Of a stretch of DNA of 64,000 nucleotides, positions 1 through 8,374 are shown piece by piece (the stretch's first letter is position 1; every line of letters starts with the position of its first letter). The notes under the pieces are model-generated. The model made no database searches. It was given only the letters and a program-made list of their open reading frames with translations, and had not been told where the DNA came from. A program made the position numbers and the translations under genes. Source of the DNA: Methanobacteriota archaeon (lineage in GTDB: Archaea > Halobacteriota > Methanomicrobia > Methanomicrobiales > Methanomicrobiaceae); NCBI GenBank assembly GCA_016841665.1, contig JAENYT010000009.1, positions 1 through 64,000 of the forward strand, in the 5' to 3' direction.

Positions 1-665
1 CGAACCTGCTCGGCGGGAAGTACTTCGAGCCTGAAGAAGCCAACCCGATGCTCGGCTTCCGCGGTGCGGTCAGGTATTATAATGAGCGGTACCGTGAGGG
101 CTTTGCACTCGAATGCCGGGCGATGAAACGTGTCCGGGATGAGATGGGGCTCGTCAACCTGATCATCATGATTCCCTTCTGCCGCCGCATTGAGGAGGCA
201 AAGAGCGTCCTGCAGGAAATGGAGAAAAACGGCCTTGTGAGGGGAGAGAATGGTCTCCGGGTCTACCAGATGTGCGAAATCCCGAATAATGTCGTATTAA
301 TCGACGAGTTCAGTGAATTCTTTGATGGATTTTCGATCGGGTCCAATGATCTGGCCCAGCTCACGCTTGGCGTCGACCGTGATTCCACGGTGATAATCGA
401 GGAGTTCGACGAGCGCGATCCGGGTGTGAAGAAGATGGTTGCCATGGCCATCGAAGGGTGCCGGCGGAACCACCGGCACAGCGGGCTTTGCGGTCAGGCA
501 CCAAGCGACTTCCCGGAGTTCGCGGACTTCCTGGTACGGCAGGGCATTAACTCCATATCGGTGAACCCGGATGCACTGCTGAAGATCACGCTCCGGGTGG
601 TAGAGACAGAGGAGAGGATGAAAGCAGAAGCCGAGGAGAAGAAGGTCGCGGCGGCGCCCCGGTAG
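1..665 (+). CDS. ppsA: Phosphoenolpyruvate synthase, C-terminal part (5' truncated by window)
   Basis: PEP synthase converts pyruvate, ATP and water to PEP, AMP and phosphate, the gluconeogenic entry step in methanogens. The frame is open from base 3, so the gene begins before the window. Visible are the PEP-utiliser barrel motifs: NPMLGFRGAVRY near the start, the IMIPFCR segment, FSIGSNDLAQLTLGVDRD, and the C-terminal GLCGQAPSD containing the catalytic-loop cysteine. Pyruvate phosphate dikinase shares this barrel, but the motif spacing and short C-terminus fit PEP synthase better. It ends in TAG and converges on the ATPase gene on the other strand. Confidence 0.93.
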   Translation, partial: NLLGGKYFEPEEANPMLGFRGAVRYYNERYREGFALECRAMKRVRDEMGLVNLIIMIPFCRRIEEAKSVLQEMEKNGLVRGENGLRVYQMCEIPNNVVLIDEFSEFFDGFSIGSNDLAQLTLGVDRDSTVIIEEFDERDPGVKKMVAMAIEGCRRNHRHSGLCGQAPSDFPEFADFLVRQGINSISVNPDALLKITLRVVETEERMKAEAEEKKVAAAPR

Positions 666-797
666 ACGTTCTCATGCGGTCCGGATGCCGGAAGAACAGA
701 GGTTGCGGTCCTGGGTGCTGCCATGGTCCGGGCGGTTCCCGGCATCGAGAAGAGGTAAAAAATGGGTGCATGAACAGGTGTCCTGATCCACACCTGC

Positions 798-3242
798 CTA
801 TCGGGAGAACCGTATCCCGCGATGGTCGATGATTTTGTACGTCTCGACCTTGACGAAATCCATGACCAGGAATCCGAAGAGCGCATAGGCCCAGACGAGC
901 CCTGCGAGATACCAGCCGATCGGGGTGACAAAGATCCCGTATACCACGATAAGGGTGGCGATTACCTTTGTCACGATAGCCGACCAGAGCAGAGCCGATC
1001 CCGGCCTGATGGACCAGAAGGGACCTCTGGTGCGGGTGACGAAGATGGTGAGATGTCCCGCGACCGCCAGCTTCAGGAAGATGAGCGATTGGATCTCAGG
1101 GAGACTCAGGTTGAGCGGTCCCTGTGCGATATAGAGAAGGGTGAAGGAAAAGACGAGTCCGACAAACCCGAAGATCGTAGAGAGGGTGAGGATCTCCCGC
1201 ATCTTCCACTTTTCAGGAGATGGTGAGTAGAGGACATTGTCGTAGGCGATGGTCATGATCGGGATGTCGTTTAAGAGCGCCAGCAGCACGATCATAAGTG
1301 CGGTAATCGGGAAGAAATTGAAGAGAAGAATGGAGAGGGTGACGAAAAAGAGCACTCGAATGGTCTCGGTAATACGGTAGATCACGTAGTGATTCATTCG
1401 CTGGAAGATCTTCCGGCTCTCTTTGATTGCATCGATGATGACCGAGAGCCCCGGCTTTGTGATCACGATTGATGCCGCTGATTTTGCCGCATCCGTAGCG
1501 CCGGCAACTGCGATACCGACATCCGCCTTTTTGAGGGCGGGAGCATCGTTCACGCCGTCACCGGTCATGCCGACGATGTGTCCCCTGGACTGGAGGAGCG
1601 AGACGATCCGGTACTTGTGTTCGGGGAACACTTCAGCAAACCCGTCTGCCTTTTCCACGATCTCTCCCGCCTCGGCGTCATGCTCCTTGAGGAAGACGTC
1701 GGCGGTGGCGATATTGGATTTCAGGTTCACTTCTCGCGCAATCTCCCGGGCAATTGCCACATGGTCCCCGGTGACCATCTTGATTTCAAGCCCCATCTCC
1801 TGCGCCGTTTTGATCGTCGCTGCCGAATCTTCACGGGGCGGATCATAGAGGCCGAGAACCCCGGTATACGTCCAGGTGTCGTTATCACTGCTCCTCGCCA
1901 CGCCGAGCATGCGGAGCCCTTTTTTCGCAAAGGTGTTCGAGAGTTGATCGATTCGCTCTTCGAGATCCCTGCTCCCCCCCGCAAGGTTCAGGATCACCTG
2001 CGGTGCACCCTTTGCTACGTTGAAGCGGTTACCGTCCGCATCCTCTATGGTGGCCTCCGTGCGCTTGATGACCGGATCGAAGGGTTTGAAATTGATAACT
2101 TTGAATGTAGTGAGCTTTTCCTGCTGGTTCCTGGCCTGCTCTGACGTGATGATCGCCATATCGATGGGATCCTGGTCCTCCTCCCTGGATGCGAGTACGG
2201 CGTCCAGCAGTACATCCTCTTTCGCGGTCCCTTCGAACGGCACGATATCGGAGAGGGTGAGACTGTTTTCTGTTATCGTTCCGGTCTTATCGGCACAGAG
2301 CACGTCCACGCCGGCCATCTCCTCGATGGCAACGAGTTTGCTGACGATGGCTTCTTTCTTGGCGAGTGCCACCGCCCCGACGGCCATGGTAATGGACAGG
2401 ACCGCCGGCATTGCCGCAGGAATCGCCGCCACCATCAGGACGAGTGCAAACTGGAGCGTGTTAAGCAGGTCCTCCTGGCGGATAATTGAGACGATGAAGG
2501 TGATGGAAACCAGGGCGATTGCAAGGACGATGAGATAGTCCCCTATTTTAATCACGGCTTTCTGGAAATGGCTAACCGTCACCGCCTCTTCGGCGAGCTG
2601 GGCGGTTTTACCGAAGAAGGTGTTCAATCCTGTGGATACCACCACTGCCGTCATTTCGCCCTGTTTTACGATGGAGCCGGAATACCCGACGTCCGACACA
2701 TGTTTGTCAACCGGCATCGACTCCCCCGTCAGGGCGGATTCGTCTGCCGAGAGATACTCCCCCTCAATGAGCTTGATATCCGCGGGGACGACATCACCCA
2801 ACCGTACGCGGATGATGTCGCCGGGCACAAGCTCCCGTGCAGGGAGTTTCTGCCATTTTCCGTCGCGCATCACCCGCGCCTCGACCGCAAGCCGCTGTTT
2901 TAGCATCTCGATGGCATTCCCCGCCTGATGTTCCTGCCAGAACCCGACAATCGCATTGATGAGGAGCAGCACCAGGATGATCACGAAGTCTTCCCAGCGT
3001 TGAATGATAGCAGAAATGACGAGCGCCGCTTCGATCATCCACGGGATAGGACCCCAGAAGTACTTCAGGAAGTCGATAATCGGGTTTTTTTTCTCCTCCG
3101 GAATCTCATTGTAGCCGTATGTCTGTACACGGTTTTGAGCCTCGGATTGGGTCAGACCGCCCTGCTGAGATGAGAGGATCCCGAATACATCATCAATAGA
3201 TTTGTCCTTGGCCTCATTCGTTGTGATCGTCTGCCCTGTCAT
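798..3242 (-). CDS. Plasma-membrane proton-efflux P-type ATPase (P3A)
   Basis: An 814-aa cation pump of the P-type family, close to the fungal/plant plasma-membrane H+-ATPases. An N-terminal cytoplasmic segment is followed by the first membrane pair (residues about 60-105), the actuator motif TGES (172-175), IPAAMPAVLSITMAVGA in membrane segment 4, the phosphorylated aspartate in DKTGT (D318), MTGDGVNDAPALKKADVGIAV in the hinge, and six C-terminal membrane segments. It lacks the long autoinhibitory tail of eukaryotic enzymes, as is usual for archaeal members. It would export H+ at the cost of ATP; the ion is inferred from the family. It is a single-gene unit with its own TATA box. Confidence 0.92.
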   Translation of the reverse strand: MTGQTITTNEAKDKSIDDVFGILSSQQGGLTQSEAQNRVQTYGYNEIPEEKKNPIIDFLKYFWGPIPWMIEAALVISAIIQRWEDFVIILVLLLINAIVGFWQEHQAGNAIEMLKQRLAVEARVMRDGKWQKLPARELVPGDIIRVRLGDVVPADIKLIEGEYLSADESALTGESMPVDKHVSDVGYSGSIVKQGEMTAVVVSTGLNTFFGKTAQLAEEAVTVSHFQKAVIKIGDYLIVLAIALVSITFIVSIIRQEDLLNTLQFALVLMVAAIPAAMPAVLSITMAVGAVALAKKEAIVSKLVAIEEMAGVDVLCADKTGTITENSLTLSDIVPFEGTAKEDVLLDAVLASREEDQDPIDMAIITSEQARNQQEKLTTFKVINFKPFDPVIKRTEATIEDADGNRFNVAKGAPQVILNLAGGSRDLEERIDQLSNTFAKKGLRMLGVARSSDNDTWTYTGVLGLYDPPREDSAATIKTAQEMGLEIKMVTGDHVAIAREIAREVNLKSNIATADVFLKEHDAEAGEIVEKADGFAEVFPEHKYRIVSLLQSRGHIVGMTGDGVNDAPALKKADVGIAVAGATDAAKSAASIVITKPGLSVIIDAIKESRKIFQRMNHYVIYRITETIRVLFFVTLSILLFNFFPITALMIVLLALLNDIPIMTIAYDNVLYSPSPEKWKMREILTLSTIFGFVGLVFSFTLLYIAQGPLNLSLPEIQSLIFLKLAVAGHLTIFVTRTRGPFWSIRPGSALLWSAIVTKVIATLIVVYGIFVTPIGWYLAGLVWAYALFGFLVMDFVKVETYKIIDHRGIRFSR

Positions 3243-3269
3243 GATACCCCCGGCACTCTCTTCAAATCA

Positions 3270-3283
3270 TCATATATAAATTG
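3270..3283 (-). promoter_or_regulatory. TATA box of the P-type ATPase gene
   Basis: Read on the minus strand the A/T stretch is CAATTTATATATGATG. It lies about 30-40 bases before the ATG at 3242, the right distance for an archaeal promoter with a very short leader. No strong Shine-Dalgarno is needed in such a layout; a weak G-run lies just before the ATG. Confidence 0.5.
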
Positions 3284-3512
3284 TATTGATACTCCCGGGA
3301 ATGGCGCAAAAGGATGAATCGCCGGTGATCTGGGTGCCGGCATCGAGCTCGGGGAGCAGGCGGACGAAGAAGTATGTCACAGAGACGCCGCCTGCCAGCG
3401 AGAGCCGGCGGCTCCCGGGGATGACGTCCAGGAACCGCAGTCTCCCGGCGACCAGATGCACCGTGACCAGCACGGTTGCGGCGATCAGGGTCAGGGCCGC
3501 TTTAGTTACCAT
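3270..3512 (-). pseudogene. Truncated membrane protein remnant (N-terminal part only)
   Basis: An 80-codon frame starting MVTKAALTLIAATVLVTVHL has one hydrophobic segment, then FLDVIP and LSLAGGVSVTYFFVRLLPEL. The second segment looks to me like the start of a larger (about 250 aa) multi-pass membrane protein family with an AGGVSVAYVFVHLLPEL-type motif. After about 60 codons the sequence stops resembling it and ends in the promoter of the ATPase gene, so this is probably a decayed gene whose 3' part was lost. Family assignment is from memory of the motif and is uncertain; a short real single-pass protein is the alternative. Confidence 0.35.
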
Positions 3513-4052
3513 CGGTGCTGATAAGGTGCCCGGGGTATAGAGGCCTCTCCCCTTCTCACGCCCGCACTCGAATGCGGAGAGGCTTTTCACCCTGCCGGTG
3601 TCTTGCCTGCCGCAGTACCATATAATGGGCTGGCGGTTTTGGACTCCTGCCGGTACAGGACAGAGCCATTTCTGCGGGATGAGTTGTTCCGGCAGAGTGG
3701 CAGGGTATTACCGAACCGGCATCAGCCTTTTGTGTAGAGGTTGCTATCTGAACGGCAGTCCTGCGATTGCAGCATACAGCCAATCGTTTCCGCAGTACCA
3801 ATACAGGGGCCCGCATTAGATTATCGGTTCTCACCCTTCAGCAGCCATCGCTATCGGCGTCATTGAGCTGCTCTCCCTCCCGGTTCCCCGGTCCACAGCG
3901 GATGTGTCCTGGCGCCGCTGATAGCTACGTGTTAGGAGTACTTCCTATCAACCCGCATGAATCGATGGGAGCGGAATCAGTGCACAAAACGGGCACAAAA
4001 TCGTACCAGTACGTCATGGCTGTCAGAGAGGTTCATGAAATGGTTAGAGTCA
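3513..4052. other. Intergenic stretch with no supportable gene
   Basis: About 540 bases with several short overlapping frames on both strands. None has a good ribosome binding site, a recognisable motif or normal codon use. Together with the truncated gene next to it, this looks like decayed sequence. Confidence 0.4.
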
Positions 4053-4063
4053 TAATATAAAAC
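4053..4063 (+). promoter_or_regulatory. TATA box of the TauE/DUF1634 pair
   Basis: The sequence TAATATAAAAC lies about 45 bases before the ATG at 4101 in otherwise G+C-rich DNA. The spacing fits transcription starting near 4083. A GGATG element 6-10 bases before the ATG could serve as ribosome binding site. Confidence 0.45.
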
Positions 4064-4100
4064 GATCCATAGGGCATCACTGCGATCAAGGATGTAATCG

Positions 4101-4931
4101 ATGGTATCGTTTGAAATAGTCTTTCTCGTCGCCATCGTTGCAGGGTTTTTTGGTGCCATGACCGGTCTCGGCGGAGGGACGGTGATCGTTCCGGTCCTTA
4201 CGTTTCTGGGGGTGGATATCAAGATGGCCATCGCCGCAAGCATGGTTTCGGTCGTTGCCACCTCCTGCAGCGCCGCAGCGATGTACGTGCGCCAGGGTCT
4301 GGTCAACCTCAAGGTTGGGATGTATCTGGAGATGTTCACCGTTGTCGGTGCGGTGATCGGAGCCTCCATCACCCTGGCTTCCGGTTCACAGTTTCTCTTC
4401 GTAGCTTTCGGTGCCGTCCTCATCGTGGCCGGCATCTCCCTCATCATCAAGCAGCGACTATCCCTTGAGTCGCCGGCCAGGGATCGGCAGGACCGCTTCT
4501 CCCGGTGGCTGGGCCTTGCGGGCAGCTACGATGACCGGGCGGAAGGCCGACGCATCATCTATTACCCTACCCGGGCCGGCCTGGGTGGAGCTCTGATGCT
4601 CATCGCCGGCATGATTGCCGGGCTCCTGGGCATTGGTGCCGGGGCCTTCAAGGTAATGGTTCAGGACCTGATCATGGGCCTCCCCACCAAGGTCTCCACC
4701 TCCACAAGCAACATGATCATAGGAGTAACTGCCCTTGCCGGGACAAGCGTCTACCTGTCTGCGGGTCTTGTGGAACCGAATCTGGCAGTACCGGTGATTC
4801 TGGGAGTTGTAGTCGGGGCCTTCATTGGGACCCTGCTCCTGGTGCGGATACCCAATGAAACGATACGCAGTTACTTCGTTGTGGTGGTGATCCTGATCGG
4901 GGTCGTCATGATCGTACAGGGGTTTCCATGA
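4101..4931 (+). CDS. TauE/SafE-family membrane exporter
   Basis: A 276-aa polytopic membrane protein of the sulfite/organosulfonate exporter family (also called DUF81). The N-terminal repeat starts with FLVAIVAGFFGAMTGLGGGTVIVP and the second half repeats the pattern (AGMIAGLLGIGAGAFKVMV), the family's two inverted-repeat glycine-rich motifs. About eight membrane segments are separated by a central hydrophilic loop (residues about 120-150). The substrate cannot be told from sequence; small sulfur or carboxylate anions are usual. The downstream gene overlaps by four bases, so the two are co-translated. Confidence 0.88.
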   Translation: MVSFEIVFLVAIVAGFFGAMTGLGGGTVIVPVLTFLGVDIKMAIAASMVSVVATSCSAAAMYVRQGLVNLKVGMYLEMFTVVGAVIGASITLASGSQFLFVAFGAVLIVAGISLIIKQRLSLESPARDRQDRFSRWLGLAGSYDDRAEGRRIIYYPTRAGLGGALMLIAGMIAGLLGIGAGAFKVMVQDLIMGLPTKVSTSTSNMIIGVTALAGTSVYLSAGLVEPNLAVPVILGVVVGAFIGTLLLVRIPNETIRSYFVVVVILIGVVMIVQGFP

Positions 4932-5299
4932 CCCGCCGGTCTCTGGATCTGAATCGGGTGGTGTGGTCGATCCTCCTTGTCGGATTGATCGTGTCCATTG
5001 CTCTCATTACCGCTGGCCTGATCTGGTTATTGCTGACCGCGGGCACTTTCGAGCCACTGCCAGCCATTACGGCAATCAATCTGCTGGAGTTTGTCGTGTA
5101 TGTCGCCGGGAATGCCGGTACCGGGGAGACAGGCCCCGCATTCCTGATCTATAGCGGCATCGCTGTACTTCTGTTCACCCCGTTCGCCCGTGTGCTTGCC
5201 TCGACGCTCTATTTTGCCCTAAAAGAGCATAACTGGAAATTCACCTGTATCACAGGATTCGTCCTGACCGTCCTCATGGTCATACTCTTCCTGGTATGA
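4928..5299 (+). CDS. DUF1634-family membrane protein
   Basis: A 123-aa protein with three strongly hydrophobic segments (residues about 12-36, 78-97 and 103-122). It matches the size and pattern of DUF1634 proteins, which are very often encoded directly after a TauE/SafE exporter. The start ATGA overlaps the exporter's stop codon, implying a shared transcript and probably a shared membrane complex. The function of the family is not established; an accessory subunit of the exporter is the natural inference. Confidence 0.8.
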   Translation: MTRRSLDLNRVVWSILLVGLIVSIALITAGLIWLLLTAGTFEPLPAITAINLLEFVVYVAGNAGTGETGPAFLIYSGIAVLLFTPFARVLASTLYFALKEHNWKFTCITGFVLTVLMVILFLV

Positions 5300-5382
5300 T
5301 TCTGCAACACATTTCTTTCCGGAGGAAAGAGCAGGACATATTCATAGACAACGACACCTCGCGTCCAGGGAACGAGCAGCGA

Positions 5383-6081
5383 TCACAGCGACCCGGTCTC
5401 GATCTCCATCCCGTCGTAGCCGACGAGCACGGATACGCCCTTCTCCTCCCCAAGGGCCCGCAGGCGGTCGGCGGATGCCTCCACGTCCTTGAAAAACCAG
5501 CTCCCGAAGTGCATGAACAGGATGTGTTCGGTATAGGGGGCGAAGAGGTCGATCAGGTCCGGGATGCCCGCATGGCCGTAGATCTTGCCGGTGTCCTTGT
5601 CCCGCATCACCCTGCCCCCTTTGCGCACCAGGCTCCCGTCCGTGATCACCAGCCGGCTGCCTTCGAGGAGGTGGTGATACTCCTTGTTGATCCAGATCAT
5701 GTCCCCGGTGTAGAGGACCTTCTCCTCCGCCTTCTCGATGCAGTAGGCAATCGATTTCACCTTGACGCTGTGGTGGGTGGGTATCGGCGTGACCGTGTAG
5801 GGGCCGACCGTGACCGGCTCCGTGATCACCGTGAGCGGCGGATCGTTTTCGGACTGCTCCGGGCTGTAGAGAGGCATGTCGATCGCGGCGGGATCGGTGA
5901 CAAAAAATGCATGATCCGGGTGAAGGTGCGTGATGAAGGCAGCCTCTGCCCCGAGGTCGAGATAGTCCCGCTCCCCTACGTCGAAGAGGATTGTGCCGTT
6001 GACGAGCACGCCGGAATGGTTCGCATGGGAGGGTGCGGACTGTTCGATCTCGCCGCGTGTCCCGAGAATGGTGATATGCAT
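5383..6081 (-). CDS. MBL-fold metallo-hydrolase
   Basis: A 232-aa metallo-beta-lactamase-fold protein. It starts MHITILGTRGEIE, typical of RNase Z-like and PqqB-like members. The metal motif is THLHPDHAFF (H52, H54, D56, H57), with later ligands likely at the HH pair in PTHHSVKVKS, at YTGDM, and at the histidine in MHFGSWF near the C-terminus. The second half resembles the archaeal RNase Z-like hydrolases of unknown substrate; it is shorter than true tRNase Z (about 300 aa) and lacks an evident exosite arm. It is probably a cytoplasmic Zn-dependent hydrolase and stands alone. Confidence 0.85.
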   Translation of the reverse strand: MHITILGTRGEIEQSAPSHANHSGVLVNGTILFDVGERDYLDLGAEAAFITHLHPDHAFFVTDPAAIDMPLYSPEQSENDPPLTVITEPVTVGPYTVTPIPTHHSVKVKSIAYCIEKAEEKVLYTGDMIWINKEYHHLLEGSRLVITDGSLVRKGGRVMRDKDTGKIYGHAGIPDLIDLFAPYTEHILFMHFGSWFFKDVEASADRLRALGEEKGVSVLVGYDGMEIETGSL

Positions 6082-6167
6082 ATCATCTCACCCCGATGCC
6101 GTTCCCTCGCGTCTTCGGGCTTCTTCTTTCTTTACCACTTCAGGCCTCCTCTCCTCCCCGTGCCGCT

Positions 6168-6755
6168 TCAGCCTTCCTCTTCCCGCACCGCATCGATGCT
6201 CCGGCCGGAAAGCACCGAATCGGGTGCGGTGTCCACCGGGTTGCGGCGGGCGTCCGCCTCATCATCGTCCATCTTGATGAGCAGCCACCGGGCATCCTCT
6301 CCTTTTCCGGTCCGGATGAGGGCGAACCCGCCCTGCACCTTTTCTCCTGCCAGCCACACCTCCACCTTTCCCTCCTCGAGCGCCTCTTCCATGGACAGGC
6401 CGTTGTTGTCTTTCTCTAAACGCAGGTTCCGGTAGGTCCCCCGGTCCCAGACGATCACCGTCCCGGCACCGTACTCGCCTTCGGGGATCACCCCCTCGAA
6501 CGTTGCGTAGGCGAGAGGATGGTCCTCGGTGGGCACGGCGAGCCGTTTTTGCCGGGGGTCCATTGAAGGGCCCTTGGGGACCGCCCACGATTTGAGGACG
6601 CCCCCCACCTCGAGCCGGAAATCATAGTGAAGCGTGCTCGCCCTGTGCTTCTGGATGATGAAGACCGGCCGGTCACCGGGCCGTTCACCCCCCTCCCCGG
6701 GCTCGGGTGTCTTTGAGAAGTCTCGTTTTTTGGTGTATTCTTTGAGATCAGTCAT
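6168..6755 (-). CDS. Stand-alone LigD-type 3'-phosphoesterase domain protein
   Basis: A 195-aa protein consisting of just the phosphoesterase domain of bacterial DNA ligase D. This domain removes 3'-phosphates and terminal ribonucleotides from DNA ends before ligation. Diagnostic motifs are FIIQKHRASTLHYDFRLEVG, LKSWAVPKGPS, PTEDHPLAYATFEGVIPEGEYG and GTVIVWDRGTY; the His/Asp/Arg set of the metal site is present in the first motif. No ligase or polymerase domain is attached and no Ku gene is nearby. The start at the MTDLKEY codon is chosen for the GGAGG about 10 bases upstream; a longer frame to 6833 has no such signal. Confidence 0.88.
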   Translation of the reverse strand: MTDLKEYTKKRDFSKTPEPGEGGERPGDRPVFIIQKHRASTLHYDFRLEVGGVLKSWAVPKGPSMDPRQKRLAVPTEDHPLAYATFEGVIPEGEYGAGTVIVWDRGTYRNLRLEKDNNGLSMEEALEEGKVEVWLAGEKVQGGFALIRTGKGEDARWLLIKMDDDEADARRNPVDTAPDSVLSGRSIDAVREEEG

Positions 6756-6994
6756 GGCTGGGATTCCTCCCTTCATCTCCTTTTCCGGCCTCCCTTCCCT
6801 TTCCGCATGGATGAAACCGGTGAAGCGGTGCAATCACTGCAGGGGGGTGTGCAGGGCACGGGATACCAGACTGCGATTGAGGGGCGACCCTTAATAAGGA
6901 TTGTGCGGGGAGGGTCTCGCGGCATGACCTGCCGCTCACTTCCGCCCCCCGCACCCACCACCCTTTTCTCCTCGCCCGGCCATCTTCCCTCCCC

Positions 6995-7516
6995 ATGCAC
7001 GCCATTCCCTATGCCTACCTCACCGATCCGGCCTCCTTCACCCTGCTCATCGCCCCGCTGGACCGGATCCTCGCCGCGGCTAAACTGGCCTTCCACAAGA
7101 ACAAGCCGCCGGTCCTCTATCTCTCGGGGGAGGAGGTGGGGATCTTTTCCCGGCTGATTGCGGTGCACAACCTGGCGACCTTTCGCCGGGCGGAGGATGA
7201 TCGCCGCCTCCTGTCCCTGATCGAGGAAGCGGACCGGCCCTGCGTCTGCATCGAGCACGATCCCGCACGGTTCGAGGACGATCCTTCGTTTGTGGAGCAG
7301 TTCGTGTTCGCCTGCCGGGACAAGGCGCACGAGGCGGGGACGACGGTGCTTCTGCTGGCGACGGAGATCGACCCGGCGCTCTTGCAGGTCTACCAGGAGG
7401 TTGACCGGGCGTTCTACGGCACCCGCCTCTTCCGCTCCAAGCGGAACACGCTCAGAGGCCGGTTTGTCGAGGACCTCATGCCCGGGCAGCAGACGCTGGA
7501 GGAGGCATTGCGGTGA
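6995..7516 (+). CDS. Conserved protein of unknown function (173 aa)
   Basis: I do not recognise this family. The protein is soluble, mixed alpha/beta, with predicted beta strands VLYLSG, CVCIEHD and TVLLLATEI separated by helices. That pattern recalls a Rossmann-like or P-loop-like fold, but no Walker motif is visible. The sequence ends FRSKRNTLRGRFVEDLMPGQQTLEEALR, whose basic patch could bind nucleic acid. It overlaps the following membrane gene (GTGA), so the two form a unit. It is a real gene by codon use and third-position G+C. Confidence 0.7.
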   Translation: MHAIPYAYLTDPASFTLLIAPLDRILAAAKLAFHKNKPPVLYLSGEEVGIFSRLIAVHNLATFRRAEDDRRLLSLIEEADRPCVCIEHDPARFEDDPSFVEQFVFACRDKAHEAGTTVLLLATEIDPALLQVYQEVDRAFYGTRLFRSKRNTLRGRFVEDLMPGQQTLEEALR

Positions 7517-7794
7517 TCGCCGTATGGAACCCGGTGCTGGCTGCGGCCGTGCTGCTGGGCATCGCCGGGGCGGTGCTCGTCGCCGGCAGATCGGCGAAGG
7601 TGCGGGGCCTCGGGTTCGGGTGCTGGATTATCGGCAACCTCCTGTGGCTGGCAGAAGGGATCAGGGCGCAGAATGGGTATCTGGTGGTGATGTTCGCGTT
7701 CTACCTGGCGATGGCCGCCATAGGGCTGAAGAATTCGGCACACCTTGCCCGCGTGCGGCGCGAAGGCCCTTGTGAACCCGGAACCTTGAAATAA
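7513..7794 (+). CDS. Small membrane protein of unknown function (93 aa)
   Basis: A 93-aa protein with three hydrophobic segments (residues about 5-24, 32-50 and 56-77) and a basic C-terminus (ARVRREG), so it is a small inner-membrane protein. It starts with GTG overlapping the TGA of the upstream gene, and a GGAGG lies 7-11 bases before the start inside that gene. The tight overlap suggests it works with the unknown 173-aa protein. I see no motif that gives a function. Confidence 0.65.
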   Translation: MIAVWNPVLAAAVLLGIAGAVLVAGRSAKVRGLGFGCWIIGNLLWLAEGIRAQNGYLVVMFAFYLAMAAIGLKNSAHLARVRREGPCEPGTLK

Positions 7795-8374
7795 GCGAGA
7801 AAGAGCTCTTATGCGATGGGAGAGCGCAGGAGAACAGAGGAAGACACAGGGTGGCAGGTGCTCGCTCTCGTTTCAGGGTATGGTATATGCCGCGATGGTA
7901 TGGATAGTCATCGTGGTATCGGTGGTATTGAGAGAGGTGCGGGTGCGAGAAGGTCCGGGAAACTGCCCGGTGAACGGGGTTTTCCTCCCTGCACAGAGAG
8001 GGTGTTTTCCGCACGCATGAACCTGTCAGGCGAAAAATGGGATGCCTCCAGCCACCGCTGGTTCTCGATAGGCAGACCCGGCCGGGCGGATCGAGTCAGT
8101 GGGTGGCAAACCATTATATGCCGGAAACGACACTCCCTCCCCGGAGTCGGTTTTTTGGCTCCGAATTTTGGGGGTGTGAAGCGAATTTGACGCTCCGGTA
8201 GACATAGTCCCATGAACCAACTGCATGCCTCCTATACTTTTTTCCGGTTCCAAATGTGCGGCATTTCACCTCAGTAACTCCTGTACCGTTCCCACCCGAA
8301 GGGCATCCGGGTGAACACCGCCACCAACAAAACCCCCATCAACAAAGAGTGCATATGGGGGCGGTGGCGATACC
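7795..8374. other. Intergenic stretch, nothing coding recognised
   Basis: About 580 bases with only short overlapping frames on both strands and no ribosome binding sites. An A/T element CCATTATATG (8111-8120) could be a TATA box for the fpg gene about 260 bases on, or for an unseen small RNA. A weak inverted repeat (CGGAG / CTCCG around 8141-8163) flanks a T6 run. No tRNA fold was found. Confidence 0.35.

Noticed and set aside
8141-8165. Weak inverted repeat with a T6 loop before fpg as a terminator or small RNA
   Set aside because: Only five base pairs with a long loop, and the T-run is in the loop, not after the stem.
7811-8253. Several 70-125-codon frames on both strands between the small membrane gene and fpg
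   Set aside because: No binding sites or motifs, and mutual overlap on both strands.
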